Positions 23,469-33,619 of a stretch of DNA of 46,296 nt are shown here, piece after piece. The first letter of the stretch is position 1, and each line of letters opens with the position of its first letter. The position numbers and the translations under genes were made by a program. Source of the DNA: an uncultured Clostridia bacterium (lineage in GTDB: Bacteria > Bacillota > Clostridia > Peptostreptococcales > Anaerovoracaceae); contig CALXBQ010000004.1 of the NCBI GenBank assembly GCA_944386595.1, forward strand, positions 1-46,296. Direction: 5' to 3'. The notes beneath the pieces were generated by a model that was not told the origin of the DNA, ran no database searches, and saw only the letters and a program-made list of their open reading frames with translations.

Positions 23469-24335
23469 ATGCAAAATCACGGGACAAAGCCGAAAAAGTT
23501 ATTGAATAAACCCAAAAAACGAAAGCGGTACAGGCTGAAAGCGGGGGCGAAGAAGAGAAACCTTATCCTTGCAGGGATTTCCGTCATGCTGATTCTCATC
23601 GCCTGGCTCGTGCTGGGAAGAGGCTATGAGTACACGGGACTTGAGGATCCGGAGGACTATCCTTTGAGCGGGCTTGACATGAACTGCGTTTTCAGAAACG
23701 AGGACGGGTTCAGAGTTTACGACGACGGAAAGGTGAAGGGGATTCCGGGAATCGACGTTTCCGAATACCAGAAGTCTATAGACTGGGAGAAGGTAAAGAA
23801 GGCGGGGGCTCAGTTTGCCATAATACGCCTGGGCTACAGCAGCGCATCGGACGGTTCACTGCACCTGGACTCCAGGTACGAGGAGAATATCAAAGGAGCC
23901 CTGGACGCGGGGATCAAGGTTGGCGTATACTTTTTCTCCCAGGCCATAACCACGGAGGAAGCCGTAAAGGAAGCGGAATTCGTGGCAAAGAAGCTGAGAG
24001 GCTGCGATATAACGGGGCCTGTGGCCTTTGACATGGAGCCTGTAGGCGAGGGCGACCGCATAGAGGAGCTCACCGCAGAGGACAAGACGGAAATAGCCGA
24101 CGCTTTCTGCAGAGCCATAGAGAGCTTCGGTTACTCATCCATGATATACGGAAATCCGAGCTGGATAAGCAACCACCTTAACCTTTCATACCTGACCGAC
24201 CACAGCATCTGGCTCGCTCACTACACGTGGGCCACGGACTATCCGTATAAGTTCGTCATGTGGCAGTACTCTTCGGAAGGAAAGGTGGACGGAATAGAGG
24301 GGAATGTGGATCTGAACATGTATTTCAGAGAATGA
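23469..24335 (+). CDS. Membrane-anchored GH25 lysozyme-like muramidase
   Basis: A 288-residue cell-wall hydrolase. The N terminus is strongly basic (residues 7-30), then a single hydrophobic helix at about 31-47 (LILAGISVMLILIAWLVLG) acts as signal anchor, so the enzyme faces outward. The GH25 domain covers about 97-288: PGIDVSEYQKSIDWEKVKKA opens it, FDMEPVG holds the catalytic Asp-x-Glu, and FVMWQYSSEGKVDGIEGNVDLN closes it. It cleaves the MurNAc-GlcNAc bond in peptidoglycan. There is no ribosome binding site at usual distance from the ATG. It has a 26-base gap to metF. Confidence 0.92.
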   Translation: MQNHGTKPKKLLNKPKKRKRYRLKAGAKKRNLILAGISVMLILIAWLVLGRGYEYTGLEDPEDYPLSGLDMNCVFRNEDGFRVYDDGKVKGIPGIDVSEYQKSIDWEKVKKAGAQFAIIRLGYSSASDGSLHLDSRYEENIKGALDAGIKVGVYFFSQAITTEEAVKEAEFVAKKLRGCDITGPVAFDMEPVGEGDRIEELTAEDKTEIADAFCRAIESFGYSSMIYGNPSWISNHLNLSYLTDHSIWLAHYTWATDYPYKFVMWQYSSEGKVDGIEGNVDLNMYFRE

Positions 24336-24361
24336 AACATAAATGAAAGGATGTGCAAAGA

Positions 24362-25225
24362 ATGAAGTTAGCAGAGCTTTTTAAACAGGGCAGACCGGTA
24401 TTTTCCTTTGAGGTATTTCCGCCAAAGCGTGATAAACCCATAGATACGATATACTCCACACTGGAGGCTCTTAAGGACCTTAAGCCGGATTTCATCAGCG
24501 TCACCTACGGCGCTTCCGGAAGCCTTGCGGACAACTCCACATGTGAGATAGCCTCCGCCATAAAGCATAAGTACGGAATGGAATCAGCGGCTCACCTTAC
24601 GTGCGTAAATTCCACAAGGGAAGAGGTGAAGGTGGTCCTGGAGAGGCTTAAGGCGGCAGGCGTTGAAAACATACTGGCTTTGAGGGGAGACATTTCCCCG
24701 GACGTTCCGCCGAAAGACGACTTCCACCACGCCAGCGAGCTCATAGAGTACATAAAATCCCTGGGGTACGACTTCGGAATTTCCGGAGCCTGCTATCCGG
24801 AGGGGCACCCGAACAGCGAAAGTCAGATAGACGACATAGTAAACCTTAAGAAGAAGGTGGACGCGGGAGCGCAGCACCTGGTATCCCAGCTTTTCTTTGA
24901 TAACAGCATGTTCTACGACTTCAGAGAAAAGGCGAGAATTGCAGGTATAGATGTTCCTATCGAGGCGGGAATAATGCCCGTAACCAACAAGAAGCAGATA
25001 GAGAGAATGGTTTCCATGTGTGGAGCCAGCCTCCCGCCTAAGTTCGCAAAGACCATGTCAAGGTACGAGACGAGACCGGACGCACTTAAAGATGCGGGAA
25101 TCGCATATGCGGCAGAACAGATAGTGGATCTGGTTTCCCAGGGAGTGGACGGAATACATCTTTACACCATGAACAACCCTGAGGTAGCAAGGAGAATAAA
25201 CGACAGCGTAAGATCTCTGTTTTAG
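24362..25225 (+). CDS. metF: Methylenetetrahydrofolate reductase
   Basis: A 287-residue FAD enzyme that reduces 5,10-methylene-THF to 5-methyl-THF, the methyl donor for methionine synthase. The fold is a TIM barrel: FSFEVFPPKRDKP near the start holds the catalytic Glu, ALRGDI (about 116-121) and GACYPEGHP (about 144-152) contact FAD, and QLFFDNSMFYDF (about 177-188) is conserved. AAAGGA is 11 bases before the ATG at 24362; a GTG nine bases upstream is an alternative. No zinc-binding MetV partner gene is adjacent. It is followed by metH 41 bases downstream. Confidence 0.95.
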   Translation: MKLAELFKQGRPVFSFEVFPPKRDKPIDTIYSTLEALKDLKPDFISVTYGASGSLADNSTCEIASAIKHKYGMESAAHLTCVNSTREEVKVVLERLKAAGVENILALRGDISPDVPPKDDFHHASELIEYIKSLGYDFGISGACYPEGHPNSESQIDDIVNLKKKVDAGAQHLVSQLFFDNSMFYDFREKARIAGIDVPIEAGIMPVTNKKQIERMVSMCGASLPPKFAKTMSRYETRPDALKDAGIAYAAEQIVDLVSQGVDGIHLYTMNNPEVARRINDSVRSLF

Positions 25226-25266
25226 AAATAACGGGGAGAATCGGCATTTTTAGAGGAGATGGAATC

Positions 25267-27648
25267 TTGAACAGAATCAGTGAGCTTTTCAGAGACAGAG
25301 AATTCATATTTCTGGACGGTGGACTTGGTACGATGATCCAGAGGGAGGGCTTCACTTCGGAGAAGCTGCCCGAGGCCCTTAACATAACTCACCCGGAGGT
25401 TATAAGGAAAATACATAAGGCGTATATAGATGCGGGTTCCGACGTGATATATACGGCAACCTTCGGCGTAAACGACTATAAGACGAAGGACTCGGAGTTT
25501 ACGGCTGAAGAGATTATAAAGGCGGCCGTAGAAAACGCCAGAGACGCAGCGAAGGGGACTGACGTGAAAATCGCCCTGGACATAGGGCCGTGCGGAAGGA
25601 TGCTGGAGCCTAACGGAAATCTACCTTTTGAAGAGGCGTACGAGCTTTTCAAGGGACAGGTGACCTGCGGCAGGGGAGCAGACCTCATAGTAATCGAGAC
25701 CATGACCGACCTTTACGAAATGAAGGCCGCTCTTCTCGCTGCAAAGGAAAATTCGGACCTTCCGGTCATATGCACCATGACCTTTGAGGAGAACAAAAGA
25801 ACGTTTACCGGAACATGTATTTCGTCAATGGCTCTTACCCTTGAGGCCCTGGGCGCCGACGCCATAGGAATTAACTGTTCTCTGGGGCCTGCGGAGTTTA
25901 AGCCTCTCATCGAGGAGCTGTCAAAGTGGACAACCCTTCCAATCGTATCAAAGGCAAACGCAGGACTGCCGGACCCTATGACAGGAGAATATGCCATAAC
26001 GCCGGCCGATTTTGCAAAGGCAGCGGGAGAGCTTATCCCTTACGGCGTAAAACTTATAGGCGGATGCTGCGGAACGAATCCCCGGTTCATACAGGCTTTG
26101 AGAGAGGAGTTTTCAGGGAAAAAGTACGTTCCTCAAAATCCGGAAATTCCGGCGGCGGTATGCACTCCGGAGAAAACCGTGATCATAGACGGGCCGAGGG
26201 TTGTCGGAGAGAGAATCAACCCTACGGGCAAGAAGAAGCTTAAAGAGGCATACACGAAGGGGGACATGGATTACGTCCTCGCCCAGGCCGTATCTCAGAT
26301 AGACGACGGAGCTGAAATCCTGGACGTGAACACCGGCGTTCCCGGAATAGACGAGAAGTCGGTAATGGTCAGGACCGTCAAGGCCCTCCAGGGTATCACC
26401 GACGCGCCGCTTCAGATTGACTCGGGAGACCCGGAGGTTATAGAAGCTGCCCTCAGAGTCTACAGCGGCAAGGCCATAGTAAATTCCGTAAACGGTAAGG
26501 AGAGCTCTTTAAGCTCTATTCTTTCGCTCGTGAAGAAGTACGGAGCCGCCGTTGTGGGTCTCACCCTCGATGAGGACGGCATACCGAAGACGGCGGAAAA
26601 GCGCATAGAGATTGCTGAGAAAATCAGAGGCAGAGCCCTTAAGGAAGGAATACCGGAAAGAGACATATACATCGACTGCCTTACCCTTACGGCTGCGGCG
26701 GAGCAGGAAAATGCGGCGGGCACCCTTAAGGCTCTCCGTTATGTAAAGGAAGAGATGGGCCTTAAAACGGTCCTGGGCGTTTCCAATATATCCTTCGGAC
26801 TTCCCAAGCGCACCGTGATAAATCACAACTTCCTGCAGATGGCGCTGGCCTCGGGACTCGACCTTCCTATTATGAACCCTTCGGCGAGGGAGATGATGGA
26901 GGCCGTGGACGTATACCGGGTAATATATAATATCGACAAAGGCGCGGCGGAGTACATAAGAAAATACTCCGGGGAGGAAAACGAACCGGCGGCCGCCCCT
27001 TCGGAAAAGCAGACCGCTTCCGGCGAACAGTCCGTTGAATACGCCATAGTAAACGGCCTTAAGGGCGAGGCGAGAAGGCTTACGGCGGAGTATCTGAAAA
27101 CCATGGAGCCGGCGGACGTGATAAGTTCCGTGCTCATACCCGTTCTCGACAGGACCGGTGACCGATTTGAAAAGGGAAAGATATTTATACCTCAGCTTAT
27201 GCTTGCGGCAACTACGGCCCAGGAAGCCTTTGATGAAGTAAAGAAAGCCATAGAAGCCTCGGGAACGAAGAAGGAAGCCTCTGGGACCATAGTCATAGCC
27301 ACAGTCAAGGGCGATATTCACGATATCGGAAAGAATATTGTAAAGGTTATACTGGAAAACTACGGCTACGATATAATCGATCTGGGAAAGGATGTGGACC
27401 CGGAAGTTATCTCAAAGGCCGTAACGGACAGCGGCGCAAAGCTTTTGGGCCTTTCCGCCCTGATGACCACCACTCTTCCTTCCATGGAGGAGACCATCAG
27501 GGTTATAAGAAAAACCAGCCCGGACTGCAGGGTCATGGTGGGAGGAGCGGTCCTTACCGAGGACTATGCTGAAAAAATCCATGCGGACTATTATGTAAAG
27601 GACGCAAAGGAATCGGCAGACAGAGCCCGGGAGGTATTCGGCATATGA
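25267..27648 (+). CDS. metH: Cobalamin-dependent methionine synthase, short form
   Basis: A 793-residue enzyme moving the methyl group of 5-methyl-THF to homocysteine through cobalamin. Domains in order: homocysteine methyltransferase (about 1-285, zinc Cys in IGGCCGTNP), pterin-binding (about 300-560, VVGERINPTGKKK and ILDVNTGVPG), cobalamin cap helices (about 590-670) and the B12-binding Rossmann domain (about 675-793) with the axial ligand H685 in GDIHDIG. The C-terminal SAM-dependent reactivation domain of E. coli MetH is absent, so a separate reactivation protein must exist. Start TTG at 25267 with AGAGGAG upstream. The stop overlaps the next gene by 4 bases. Confidence 0.95.
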   Translation: MNRISELFRDREFIFLDGGLGTMIQREGFTSEKLPEALNITHPEVIRKIHKAYIDAGSDVIYTATFGVNDYKTKDSEFTAEEIIKAAVENARDAAKGTDVKIALDIGPCGRMLEPNGNLPFEEAYELFKGQVTCGRGADLIVIETMTDLYEMKAALLAAKENSDLPVICTMTFEENKRTFTGTCISSMALTLEALGADAIGINCSLGPAEFKPLIEELSKWTTLPIVSKANAGLPDPMTGEYAITPADFAKAAGELIPYGVKLIGGCCGTNPRFIQALREEFSGKKYVPQNPEIPAAVCTPEKTVIIDGPRVVGERINPTGKKKLKEAYTKGDMDYVLAQAVSQIDDGAEILDVNTGVPGIDEKSVMVRTVKALQGITDAPLQIDSGDPEVIEAALRVYSGKAIVNSVNGKESSLSSILSLVKKYGAAVVGLTLDEDGIPKTAEKRIEIAEKIRGRALKEGIPERDIYIDCLTLTAAAEQENAAGTLKALRYVKEEMGLKTVLGVSNISFGLPKRTVINHNFLQMALASGLDLPIMNPSAREMMEAVDVYRVIYNIDKGAAEYIRKYSGEENEPAAAPSEKQTASGEQSVEYAIVNGLKGEARRLTAEYLKTMEPADVISSVLIPVLDRTGDRFEKGKIFIPQLMLAATTAQEAFDEVKKAIEASGTKKEASGTIVIATVKGDIHDIGKNIVKVILENYGYDIIDLGKDVDPEVISKAVTDSGAKLLGLSALMTTTLPSMEETIRVIRKTSPDCRVMVGGAVLTEDYAEKIHADYYVKDAKESADRAREVFGI

Positions 27649-28565
27649 ACGAATCATCTTCTGAAAAGGGCAGAGGAAGGGTCGTCACCGGAACCCTGCT
27701 TACCATAGCCTCGGCGCTCATCTTCGGCCTGACGCCCATGCTGAACACAGCGACCTACGACATGGGCGGAAGTCCTATGACGATGACCTTTTACAGAAGC
27801 TCTATAGCTCTGCCCATAATCTTTGTCATACTTAAAATTCGCAAGGTTCCTCTTAGAATCTCCGTGAGGGAGGCCGCAGAGCTTGCGGTAACGGGAGCTT
27901 TCAACATTGCAACGTCCATACTGCTTTTCAGCTCGTACGCGTACATAGGCGTGGGAATGGGAACGACTCTCCACTTTCTGTATCCGGTGTTTACAATAGC
28001 TCTGGGATACCTTCTGTTTCGGGACAGGCTGGGGAAGGTGAAGATTATATCCCTGGTCATGGCGACCGTTGGAATGGGTATGGCTACGGGAAGCTCGGGC
28101 TTCAACATAACGGGAGTGACGGTAGCTGCGGCATCGGGACTTACGTATGCGGGATATCTTCTGGCGCTGGAGAAAACCTCCATAAAGACCATGGACAACA
28201 TGAAGGCGATGCTTTATATCTGCATCTTTTCATGCATATTCACCCTGGGATGCGACGTCTTTGCCCATGATATAACCTTCATACTTCCACTGAGGGCGAT
28301 GATATACACGGTAATCTTTGCCGTTCTCAATTCCTGCGTTGCTCACGTAATTCTCATAAAGGGCGTCAAGTACATCGGAGCGGGGAACGCCTCGATATAC
28401 AGCATGTTCGAACCGGTATCGAGCGTCATAGGAGGAATGCTCATTCTGAGGGAGACCATAACGCCACTGAAAACATTGAGCTGCATCATCATATTTACCG
28501 CAGTACTCATTCCGGCTGTAAGCGATATAAGGGGTCAGGGACGGCTTCCGGAAGAAAGAAAATGA
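27645..28565 (+). CDS. EamA/DMT family transporter
   Basis: A 306-residue drug/metabolite-type permease made of two EamA repeats with ten membrane helices. The first repeat begins LTIASALIFGLTPMLNTATY (about 18-37) and the second near residue 160 (VAAASGLTYAGYLLALEKTS), ending with ASIYSMFEPVSSVIGGMLILRETITP, a classical DMT segment. It is translationally coupled to metH (ATGA at 27645-27648), so it may carry methionine, homocysteine or a related compound (inference). The family also exports amino acids and metabolites in general. Confidence 0.9.
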   Translation: MNESSSEKGRGRVVTGTLLTIASALIFGLTPMLNTATYDMGGSPMTMTFYRSSIALPIIFVILKIRKVPLRISVREAAELAVTGAFNIATSILLFSSYAYIGVGMGTTLHFLYPVFTIALGYLLFRDRLGKVKIISLVMATVGMGMATGSSGFNITGVTVAAASGLTYAGYLLALEKTSIKTMDNMKAMLYICIFSCIFTLGCDVFAHDITFILPLRAMIYTVIFAVLNSCVAHVILIKGVKYIGAGNASIYSMFEPVSSVIGGMLILRETITPLKTLSCIIIFTAVLIPAVSDIRGQGRLPEERK

Positions 28566-28575
28566 AAATCACATC

Positions 28576-28604
28576 TTGCAATGGAAGGCAATCCGGTGTA
28601 TACT
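28576..28604 (+). promoter_or_regulatory. rpsT promoter
   Basis: TTGCAA at 28576-28581, 17 bases, TATACT at 28599-28604. Confidence 0.75.
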
Positions 28605-28663
28605 ATTAGTCGCGAATTTACAACAGTTATTGCTGAATTTTGAAGAAAAGTGGGGTAAAAATA

Positions 28664-28936
28664 ATGGCAAACATTAAATCCGCAAAGAAAAGAATCAGTG
28701 TGATTAACCGCAAGACTGCAAGAAACAAGAGAGTAAAGGGCCACGTTAAGTCCGTTCTTAAGGATTTTGACGCAGCAATCGCAGCAGAGGATTTCGCCAA
28801 GGCTGACGAGACTTTCAGACTTGCAGAGAAGAAGCTCATGCAGGCTGCCGCTAAGGGCACCATCAATAAGTATGCAGCTTCCAGAAAGGTTTCCAGACTG
28901 GCAAAAAGATTAAACGCAGCCAAGGCAGCGAAATAA
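28664..28936 (+). CDS. rpsT: 30S ribosomal protein S20
   Basis: A 90-residue, Lys/Arg/Ala-rich three-helix protein that binds 16S rRNA in the small subunit. The start MANIKSAKKRISVINRKTAR is diagnostic of S20. ATG 28664 is the family start; an ATG eight codons upstream is unlikely. It is flanked by its own promoter and a strong terminator, hence a single-gene unit. Confidence 0.97.
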   Translation: MANIKSAKKRISVINRKTARNKRVKGHVKSVLKDFDAAIAAEDFAKADETFRLAEKKLMQAAAKGTINKYAASRKVSRLAKRLNAAKAAK

Positions 28937-28985
28937 TCTCACCCGTCCCCACAGGTGTATAAGTTAAATACACAACCAAACCAAG

Positions 28986-29021
28986 AAAAAACGATGGCGC
29001 GTGTCTCCCATCGTTTTTTTA
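28986..29021 (+). terminator. rpsT terminator
   Basis: AAAAAACGATGG (28986-28997) with CCATCGTTTTTT (29008-29019), 10-base loop, T-tract to 29020. Confidence 0.92.
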
Positions 29022-29050
29022 TTGCTAACGGAGGCCGATTACGATAAAAT
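29022..29050 (+). promoter_or_regulatory. Promoter of lepA-hemW
   Basis: TTGCTA at 29022-29027, 17 bases, TAAAAT at 29045-29050. A TATAAT overlaps at 29050-29055 without a matching -35. Confidence 0.5.
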
Positions 29051-29103
29051 ATAATGATAAGGGAAAAGGCCCCTCGCGCAGATTTTGTTTAAATGAGGTA
29101 AAG

Positions 29104-30912
29104 ATGAACTATCAGGATTACATAAGAAATTTCAGCATTATAGCCCACATAGACCACGGAAAATCCACCTTGGCTGACAGGATAATAGAAAATACCGGAC
29201 TGGTTGCCCATAGGGACATGAAGGAGCAGTTCCTCGACAACATGGACCTGGAAAGGGAGAGAGGAATAACCATAAAGCTTCAGACCACCAGACTTGTATA
29301 TAAGGCCAAGGACGGAAACGAGTATATATTCAACCTTATCGATACGCCGGGTCACGTGGACTTCAACTACGAGGTCTCCAGGAGCCTTGCGGCCTGCGAG
29401 GGCGCGGTGCTTGTAGTGGACTCCACCCAGGGCGTGGAGGCTCAGACCATGGCCAACGTCTACCTTGCCCTGGAGGAGGATCTTGAGATTCTGCCGTGCC
29501 TTAACAAGATAGACCTTGCAAGTTCACGTCCCCAGGAGACAAAGGACGAGATAGAGGAGATGATAGGAATCGACGCGTCGGACGCGCCGATGGTTTCCGC
29601 CAAGGAGGGCATAGGAATAGAGGACCTACTGGAGGCAATAGTGGAAAAGATCCCTGCGCCGAAGGGCGACGTTTCGGGAAAGCTTAAGGCACTCATATTC
29701 GACTCCGTTTACGACAACTACAAGGGCGTTGTCATATACGCCCGCATCTTCGACGGTCAGGTGAAGGTGGGAGACACCATCAGGCTGATGAACACGAAGA
29801 AGAAGTACGAGGTCACCGAGGTCGGAGTCATGGCGCCGGGTCACGTCCCGACCAGGTTCTTGAGAGCGGGCGAGGTAGGCTATATCTGCGCCAGCATAAA
29901 GCAGGTAAAGGACGCAAGGGTGGGAGATACCATAACCCTCGATAACGACCCTGCGGAGGAGAGCCTTCCGGGATACAAGAAAGTCCAGTCCATGGTGTAC
30001 TGCGGAATTTATCCCGCGGAAGGAGAGAAGTACGAGAGCGTAAAGGACGCCCTGGAAAAACTTCAGGTAAACGACGCGGCGTTCATATTCGAGCCGGAAA
30101 CGTCTACGGCCTTAGGCTTCGGATTCAGATGCGGATTCCTGGGACTTCTTCATATGGAAATCATCGTGGAAAGACTTGAAAGAGAGTTTGACCTTGCCGT
30201 GGTCACAACCTCGCCAAGCGTAGTCTACAGGGTTGTAAAGACGGACGGCACGGTGGAGATGATACAGAATCCTACCAATCTGCCTCCTGCCGCAGAGATT
30301 TCAAGGATAGAAGAGCCTATGGTAAAGGCGGACATAATGATTCCGAAGGAGTACGTGGGCTCGGTGATGGAACTCTGCCAGGAGAGAAGGGGCAGAATGC
30401 TTCACATGGAGTACATAACGGAAAACCGGGTACAGCTTCACTACGACATGCCTTTAAACGAGGTAATATACGACTTCTTTGACGCTCTTAAATCCAAGAC
30501 CAGAGGCTACGGCTCCCTGGACTACGAGTTCGACAGATACGAAAAGTCCAACCTTGTGAAGCTGGACGTTCTCCTGAACAAAGAACTTATAGACGCTTTC
30601 TCCATGATAGTCCACGAGTCAAAGGCCTATGCCAGGGGACGGTTCGTCTGCGAAAAGTTGAAAGAGATAATCCCGATGCACCAGTTCGAGGTTCCAATTC
30701 AGGCGGCCATCGGACAGAAGGTCATCGCAAGGGAGACGGTGAGAGCGTACAGGAAGGACGTAATCGCCAAGTGCTACGGCGGAGACATCTCCAGAAAGAA
30801 AAAGCTCCTGGAAAAGCAGAAGGAAGGAAAGAAGCGCATGCGCCAGTTCGGCAAGGTGGAGGTTCCTCAGGAGGCCTTTACGGCAGTGCTGCGCTACGAC
30901 GACAATAAATAG
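29104..30912 (+). CDS. lepA: Elongation factor 4 (LepA)
   Basis: A 602-residue translational GTPase involved in ribosome back-translocation and assembly. G1 AHIDHGKST (about 14-22), G3 DTPGHVDF, G4 NKIDLA, then domains II-III, the LepA-specific [12 protein letters not shown] segment and the C-terminal domain ending with [14 protein letters not shown]-like [19 protein letters not shown]. Length matches the family. GAGGTAAAG lies before the ATG. hemW begins 11 bases downstream. Confidence 0.97.
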   Translation: MNYQDYIRNFSIIAHIDHGKSTLADRIIENTGLVAHRDMKEQFLDNMDLERERGITIKLQTTRLVYKAKDGNEYIFNLIDTPGHVDFNYEVSRSLAACEGAVLVVDSTQGVEAQTMANVYLALEEDLEILPCLNKIDLASSRPQETKDEIEEMIGIDASDAPMVSAKEGIGIEDLLEAIVEKIPAPKGDVSGKLKALIFDSVYDNYKGVVIYARIFDGQVKVGDTIRLMNTKKKYEVTEVGVMAPGHVPTRFLRAGEVGYICASIKQVKDARVGDTITLDNDPAEESLPGYKKVQSMVYCGIYPAEGEKYESVKDALEKLQVNDAAFIFEPETSTALGFGFRCGFLGLLHMEIIVERLEREFDLAVVTTSPSVVYRVVKTDGTVEMIQNPTNLPPAAEISRIEEPMVKADIMIPKEYVGSVMELCQERRGRMLHMEYITENRVQLHYDMPLNEVIYDFFDALKSKTRGYGSLDYEFDRYEKSNLVKLDVLLNKELIDAFSMIVHESKAYARGRFVCEKLKEIIPMHQFEVPIQAAIGQKVIARETVRAYRKDVIAKCYGGDISRKKKLLEKQKEGKKRMRQFGKVEVPQEAFTAVLRYDDNK

Positions 30913-30923
30913 AGGCGGCTCTT

Positions 30924-32051
30924 ATGAAAAAACCTCTGGGATTATACATTCATATACCTTTCTGCGCTGCAAAATGCCCGTACTGCGGGTTTTACTCAAA
31001 GCCGCCTGCGGCAGGTGAAAGCCCGGAAGAGACGGCCGGGAAAAGGCGGGAATACGTCAAAAGAGTAATAGAGGATACGAAAGAGCTGGGAGCAAAATAC
31101 GGCCCGGGCAGAGTCGTCGACACCGTATATATAGGAGGAGGCACGCCTTCAATCCTTGCGCCGGAGCTCATAGAGGATATCCTTGGAGCCGCGCAGGAAA
31201 GCTTTGAGGTCTGTCCCGATGCGGAGATTTCCATAGAGGTAAATCCGGGCACGGTGACCGGGGAAAAGCTTAAGGCATACAGGAAAGCGGGGATAAACCG
31301 GCTCTCCATAGGCTGCCAGTCCCTTGACGATAAAGTCCTTAAAGATCTGGGACGCATTCATATGGCGGCTCAGTTTAAGGAGACTTTTCGCCTTGCGAGA
31401 GAAGCGGGATTTGAAAATATCAGCTGCGACCTCATGTTTTCCGTTCCCGGCTGCACCGGAGAAATATGGCGGGAAACCGTAAGGGAGATTGTAAAGACGG
31501 CTCCCGAGCACATATCCTTTTACAGCCTTCAGATAGAGGAGGGCACTGTATTTTACGACAGGTACAGAAGAGGCGAATTTGACGAGGCATCTGACGAAGC
31601 GGACAGGAAGATGTATCACGAGGCTCTTTCTGTTTTAAGAGACGCAGGATACGTCCAGTATGAGATTTCAAGCGCGGCAAAACCCGGCTTTCGGTGCAGG
31701 CACAACATCAAATACTGGACCCTTGCCGAGTACATAGGAATAGGCGATTCGGCAAGCTCATACATAGACGGAAAGCGCATAACCAATCCGCCTTTTTACG
31801 AGTATCACGAGAATACGGCGGCCGACGATATGAGCGAGTACGTGTTTACCGGCCTTCGTATGAACGACGGAATAGGACTTGAGGATTTTGAGAAAAGGTT
31901 CGGCCGCGGCCTCTTTGAGGCATTTCCCGAAGGGGAAAGAGAGCTTGCGCCCTTTGTCCGGGAAGGAGACGTTTCAATGGAAGGCGGGAGACTTAAGATA
32001 ACCGAAAAGGGCTTTGACATATCCAACAAGATCATGGCGATTTTCGTTTAA
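30924..32051 (+). CDS. hemW: Radical SAM heme chaperone HemW
   Basis: A 375-residue radical SAM protein related to HemN. The cluster motif [10 protein letters not shown] sits at residues 13-22, so the three Cys are C13, C17 and C20; C20-G-F is typical of HemW (CxxxCxxC). GGGTPSIL follows at about 72-79, and the C-terminal HemN_C domain is present ([22 protein letters not shown]). HemW binds heme and probably delivers it to target proteins rather than oxidising coproporphyrinogen. It follows lepA as in most Firmicutes, but the usual downstream hrcA is missing. Confidence 0.95.
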   Translation: MKKPLGLYIHIPFCAAKCPYCGFYSKPPAAGESPEETAGKRREYVKRVIEDTKELGAKYGPGRVVDTVYIGGGTPSILAPELIEDILGAAQESFEVCPDAEISIEVNPGTVTGEKLKAYRKAGINRLSIGCQSLDDKVLKDLGRIHMAAQFKETFRLAREAGFENISCDLMFSVPGCTGEIWRETVREIVKTAPEHISFYSLQIEEGTVFYDRYRRGEFDEASDEADRKMYHEALSVLRDAGYVQYEISSAAKPGFRCRHNIKYWTLAEYIGIGDSASSYIDGKRITNPPFYEYHENTAADDMSEYVFTGLRMNDGIGLEDFEKRFGRGLFEAFPEGERELAPFVREGDVSMEGGRLKITEKGFDISNKIMAIFV

Positions 32052-32073
32052 TCGCGGAGAAGAGGGAGAAACC

Positions 32074-33558
32074 ATGGATAAGTACATAATGGCACTGGAC
32101 CAGGGAACCAGCAGCTCCCGGTGCATAATATACGACAGAGCCGGCAGGCAGATAAGCTCGGCCCAGAAGGAGTTCACACAGATATTCCCTAAAGAGGGGT
32201 GGGTGGAGCACGACCCCGAGGAGATATGGAGCTCTCAGGTGAGCGTATGCTACGAGGCTCTCATAAAGGCTGCGGCAACGTGGCATAATATCGAGGCCAT
32301 CGGCATTACCAACCAGAGAGAGACCACCATAGTATGGGACAGGAACACGGGGGAGCCTGTATACAACGCCATAGTGTGGCAGTGCAGGAGAACGGCAGAT
32401 TACTGCAGGAGCCTTGAAGAGGAGGGACTTGCAGATAAGATAAAAGAAAAGACCGGCCTTCTCATAGACCCTTATTTCAGCGCCACCAAGATACGCTGGA
32501 TTCTTGAAAACGTTGAAGGCGCAAGGGAAAAGGCGGAAAGAGGGGAGCTTCTCTTCGGAACGGTGGAGACGTGGCTCATATGGAAGATGACGAAGGGCAG
32601 AGTTCACGCCACCGATTATTCCAATGCATCGAGAACCATGATGTTCAACATACACGAACTCAAATGGGACGAGGAGCTTCTTGGCATATACGGGATTCCG
32701 GCGTCCATGCTGCCGGAGGTAAGGCCGTCAAGCGGCTTCTTCGGCGAGACGGAAAGCGACCTGTTCGCAGGCTCTATTCCTGTTGCAGGCGCTGCGGGAG
32801 ATCAGCAGGCGGCTCTGTTCGGTCAGATGTGCTTCGACGAGGGCATGGCGAAGAGCACCTACGGAACGGGCTGCTTTCTTCTCATGAACACCGGGGAAAA
32901 GCCCATAACGTCGAAAAACGGACTTCTCACCACCGTGGCGTGGGGCCTTGACGGCAAAGTCAGCTATGCCCTGGAGGGTTCGGTCTTCGTGTGCGGGGCG
33001 GTAATCCAGTGGCTGAGAGATGAGCTGGGTATAATATCATCTGCGGCGGAAAGCGAAGGTCTTGCCAAAGCCGTAAGCGACAGCGGCGGAGTGTATCTGG
33101 TTCCGGCCTTTGCGGGACTGGGCGCGCCGTACTGGGATCCGGGCGCAAGGGGAATCCTGACGGGACTTACAAGAGGAAGCAGCAGAAACCACATAGTCAG
33201 AGCGGCTCTGGAGTCCATGGCGTATCAGTGCTATGACCTCCTAAAGGCCATGGAGTCGGATCTTGGAAGAAGTCTCACCGGCCTCAGGGTAGACGGAGGA
33301 GCGTGCGCCAACGGTTTCCTCATGCAGTTTCAGGCAGACATTCTGAACACCGCCGTGTACAGACCGGAGATAATAGAGACAACGTCCCTGGGGGCCGCGT
33401 ACCTTGCGGGCCTTGCTACGGGATACTGGAAGAATACAGAGGATTTAAAGGCAAACGTCCGCCCGGCCGAGGTATTTGAGCCTTCCATGGACGAAGAGCT
33501 GCGTGAAAAGCTCATAAAGGGCTGGCACGAGGCCGTGGGAAGGTGCAGAAGCCTTTAG
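32074..33558 (+). CDS. glpK: Glycerol kinase
   Basis: A 494-residue FGGY-family kinase making glycerol-3-phosphate from glycerol and ATP. The N-terminal domain begins [18 protein letters not shown] with the phosphate-1 Asp, [10 protein letters not shown] and [10 protein letters not shown] are substrate loops, and the C-terminal signature is [21 protein letters not shown]. Length and motifs are normal. The start is ATG 32074 with AGAGGGAG upstream; an earlier ATG at 32014 lies inside hemW. It is unaccompanied by glpF or glpD, and occupies the place where the heat-shock operon is found in related genomes. Confidence 0.96.
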   Translation: MDKYIMALDQGTSSSRCIIYDRAGRQISSAQKEFTQIFPKEGWVEHDPEEIWSSQVSVCYEALIKAAATWHNIEAIGITNQRETTIVWDRNTGEPVYNAIVWQCRRTADYCRSLEEEGLADKIKEKTGLLIDPYFSATKIRWILENVEGAREKAERGELLFGTVETWLIWKMTKGRVHATDYSNASRTMMFNIHELKWDEELLGIYGIPASMLPEVRPSSGFFGETESDLFAGSIPVAGAAGDQQAALFGQMCFDEGMAKSTYGTGCFLLMNTGEKPITSKNGLLTTVAWGLDGKVSYALEGSVFVCGAVIQWLRDELGIISSAAESEGLAKAVSDSGGVYLVPAFAGLGAPYWDPGARGILTGLTRGSSRNHIVRAALESMAYQCYDLLKAMESDLGRSLTGLRVDGGACANGFLMQFQADILNTAVYRPEIIETTSLGAAYLAGLATGYWKNTEDLKANVRPAEVFEPSMDEELREKLIKGWHEAVGRCRSL

Positions 33559-33619
33559 AAGACGGAGACCGCCGGAAATTGAGGCGGAGCATATAAAATA
33601 TATCAGTAGGAGACAGGTT

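Noticed and set aside
24336-25266. SAM riboswitch or T-box for metF/metH
   Set aside because: The gaps before metF and metH are 26 and 41 bases, too short, and contain only ribosome binding sites.
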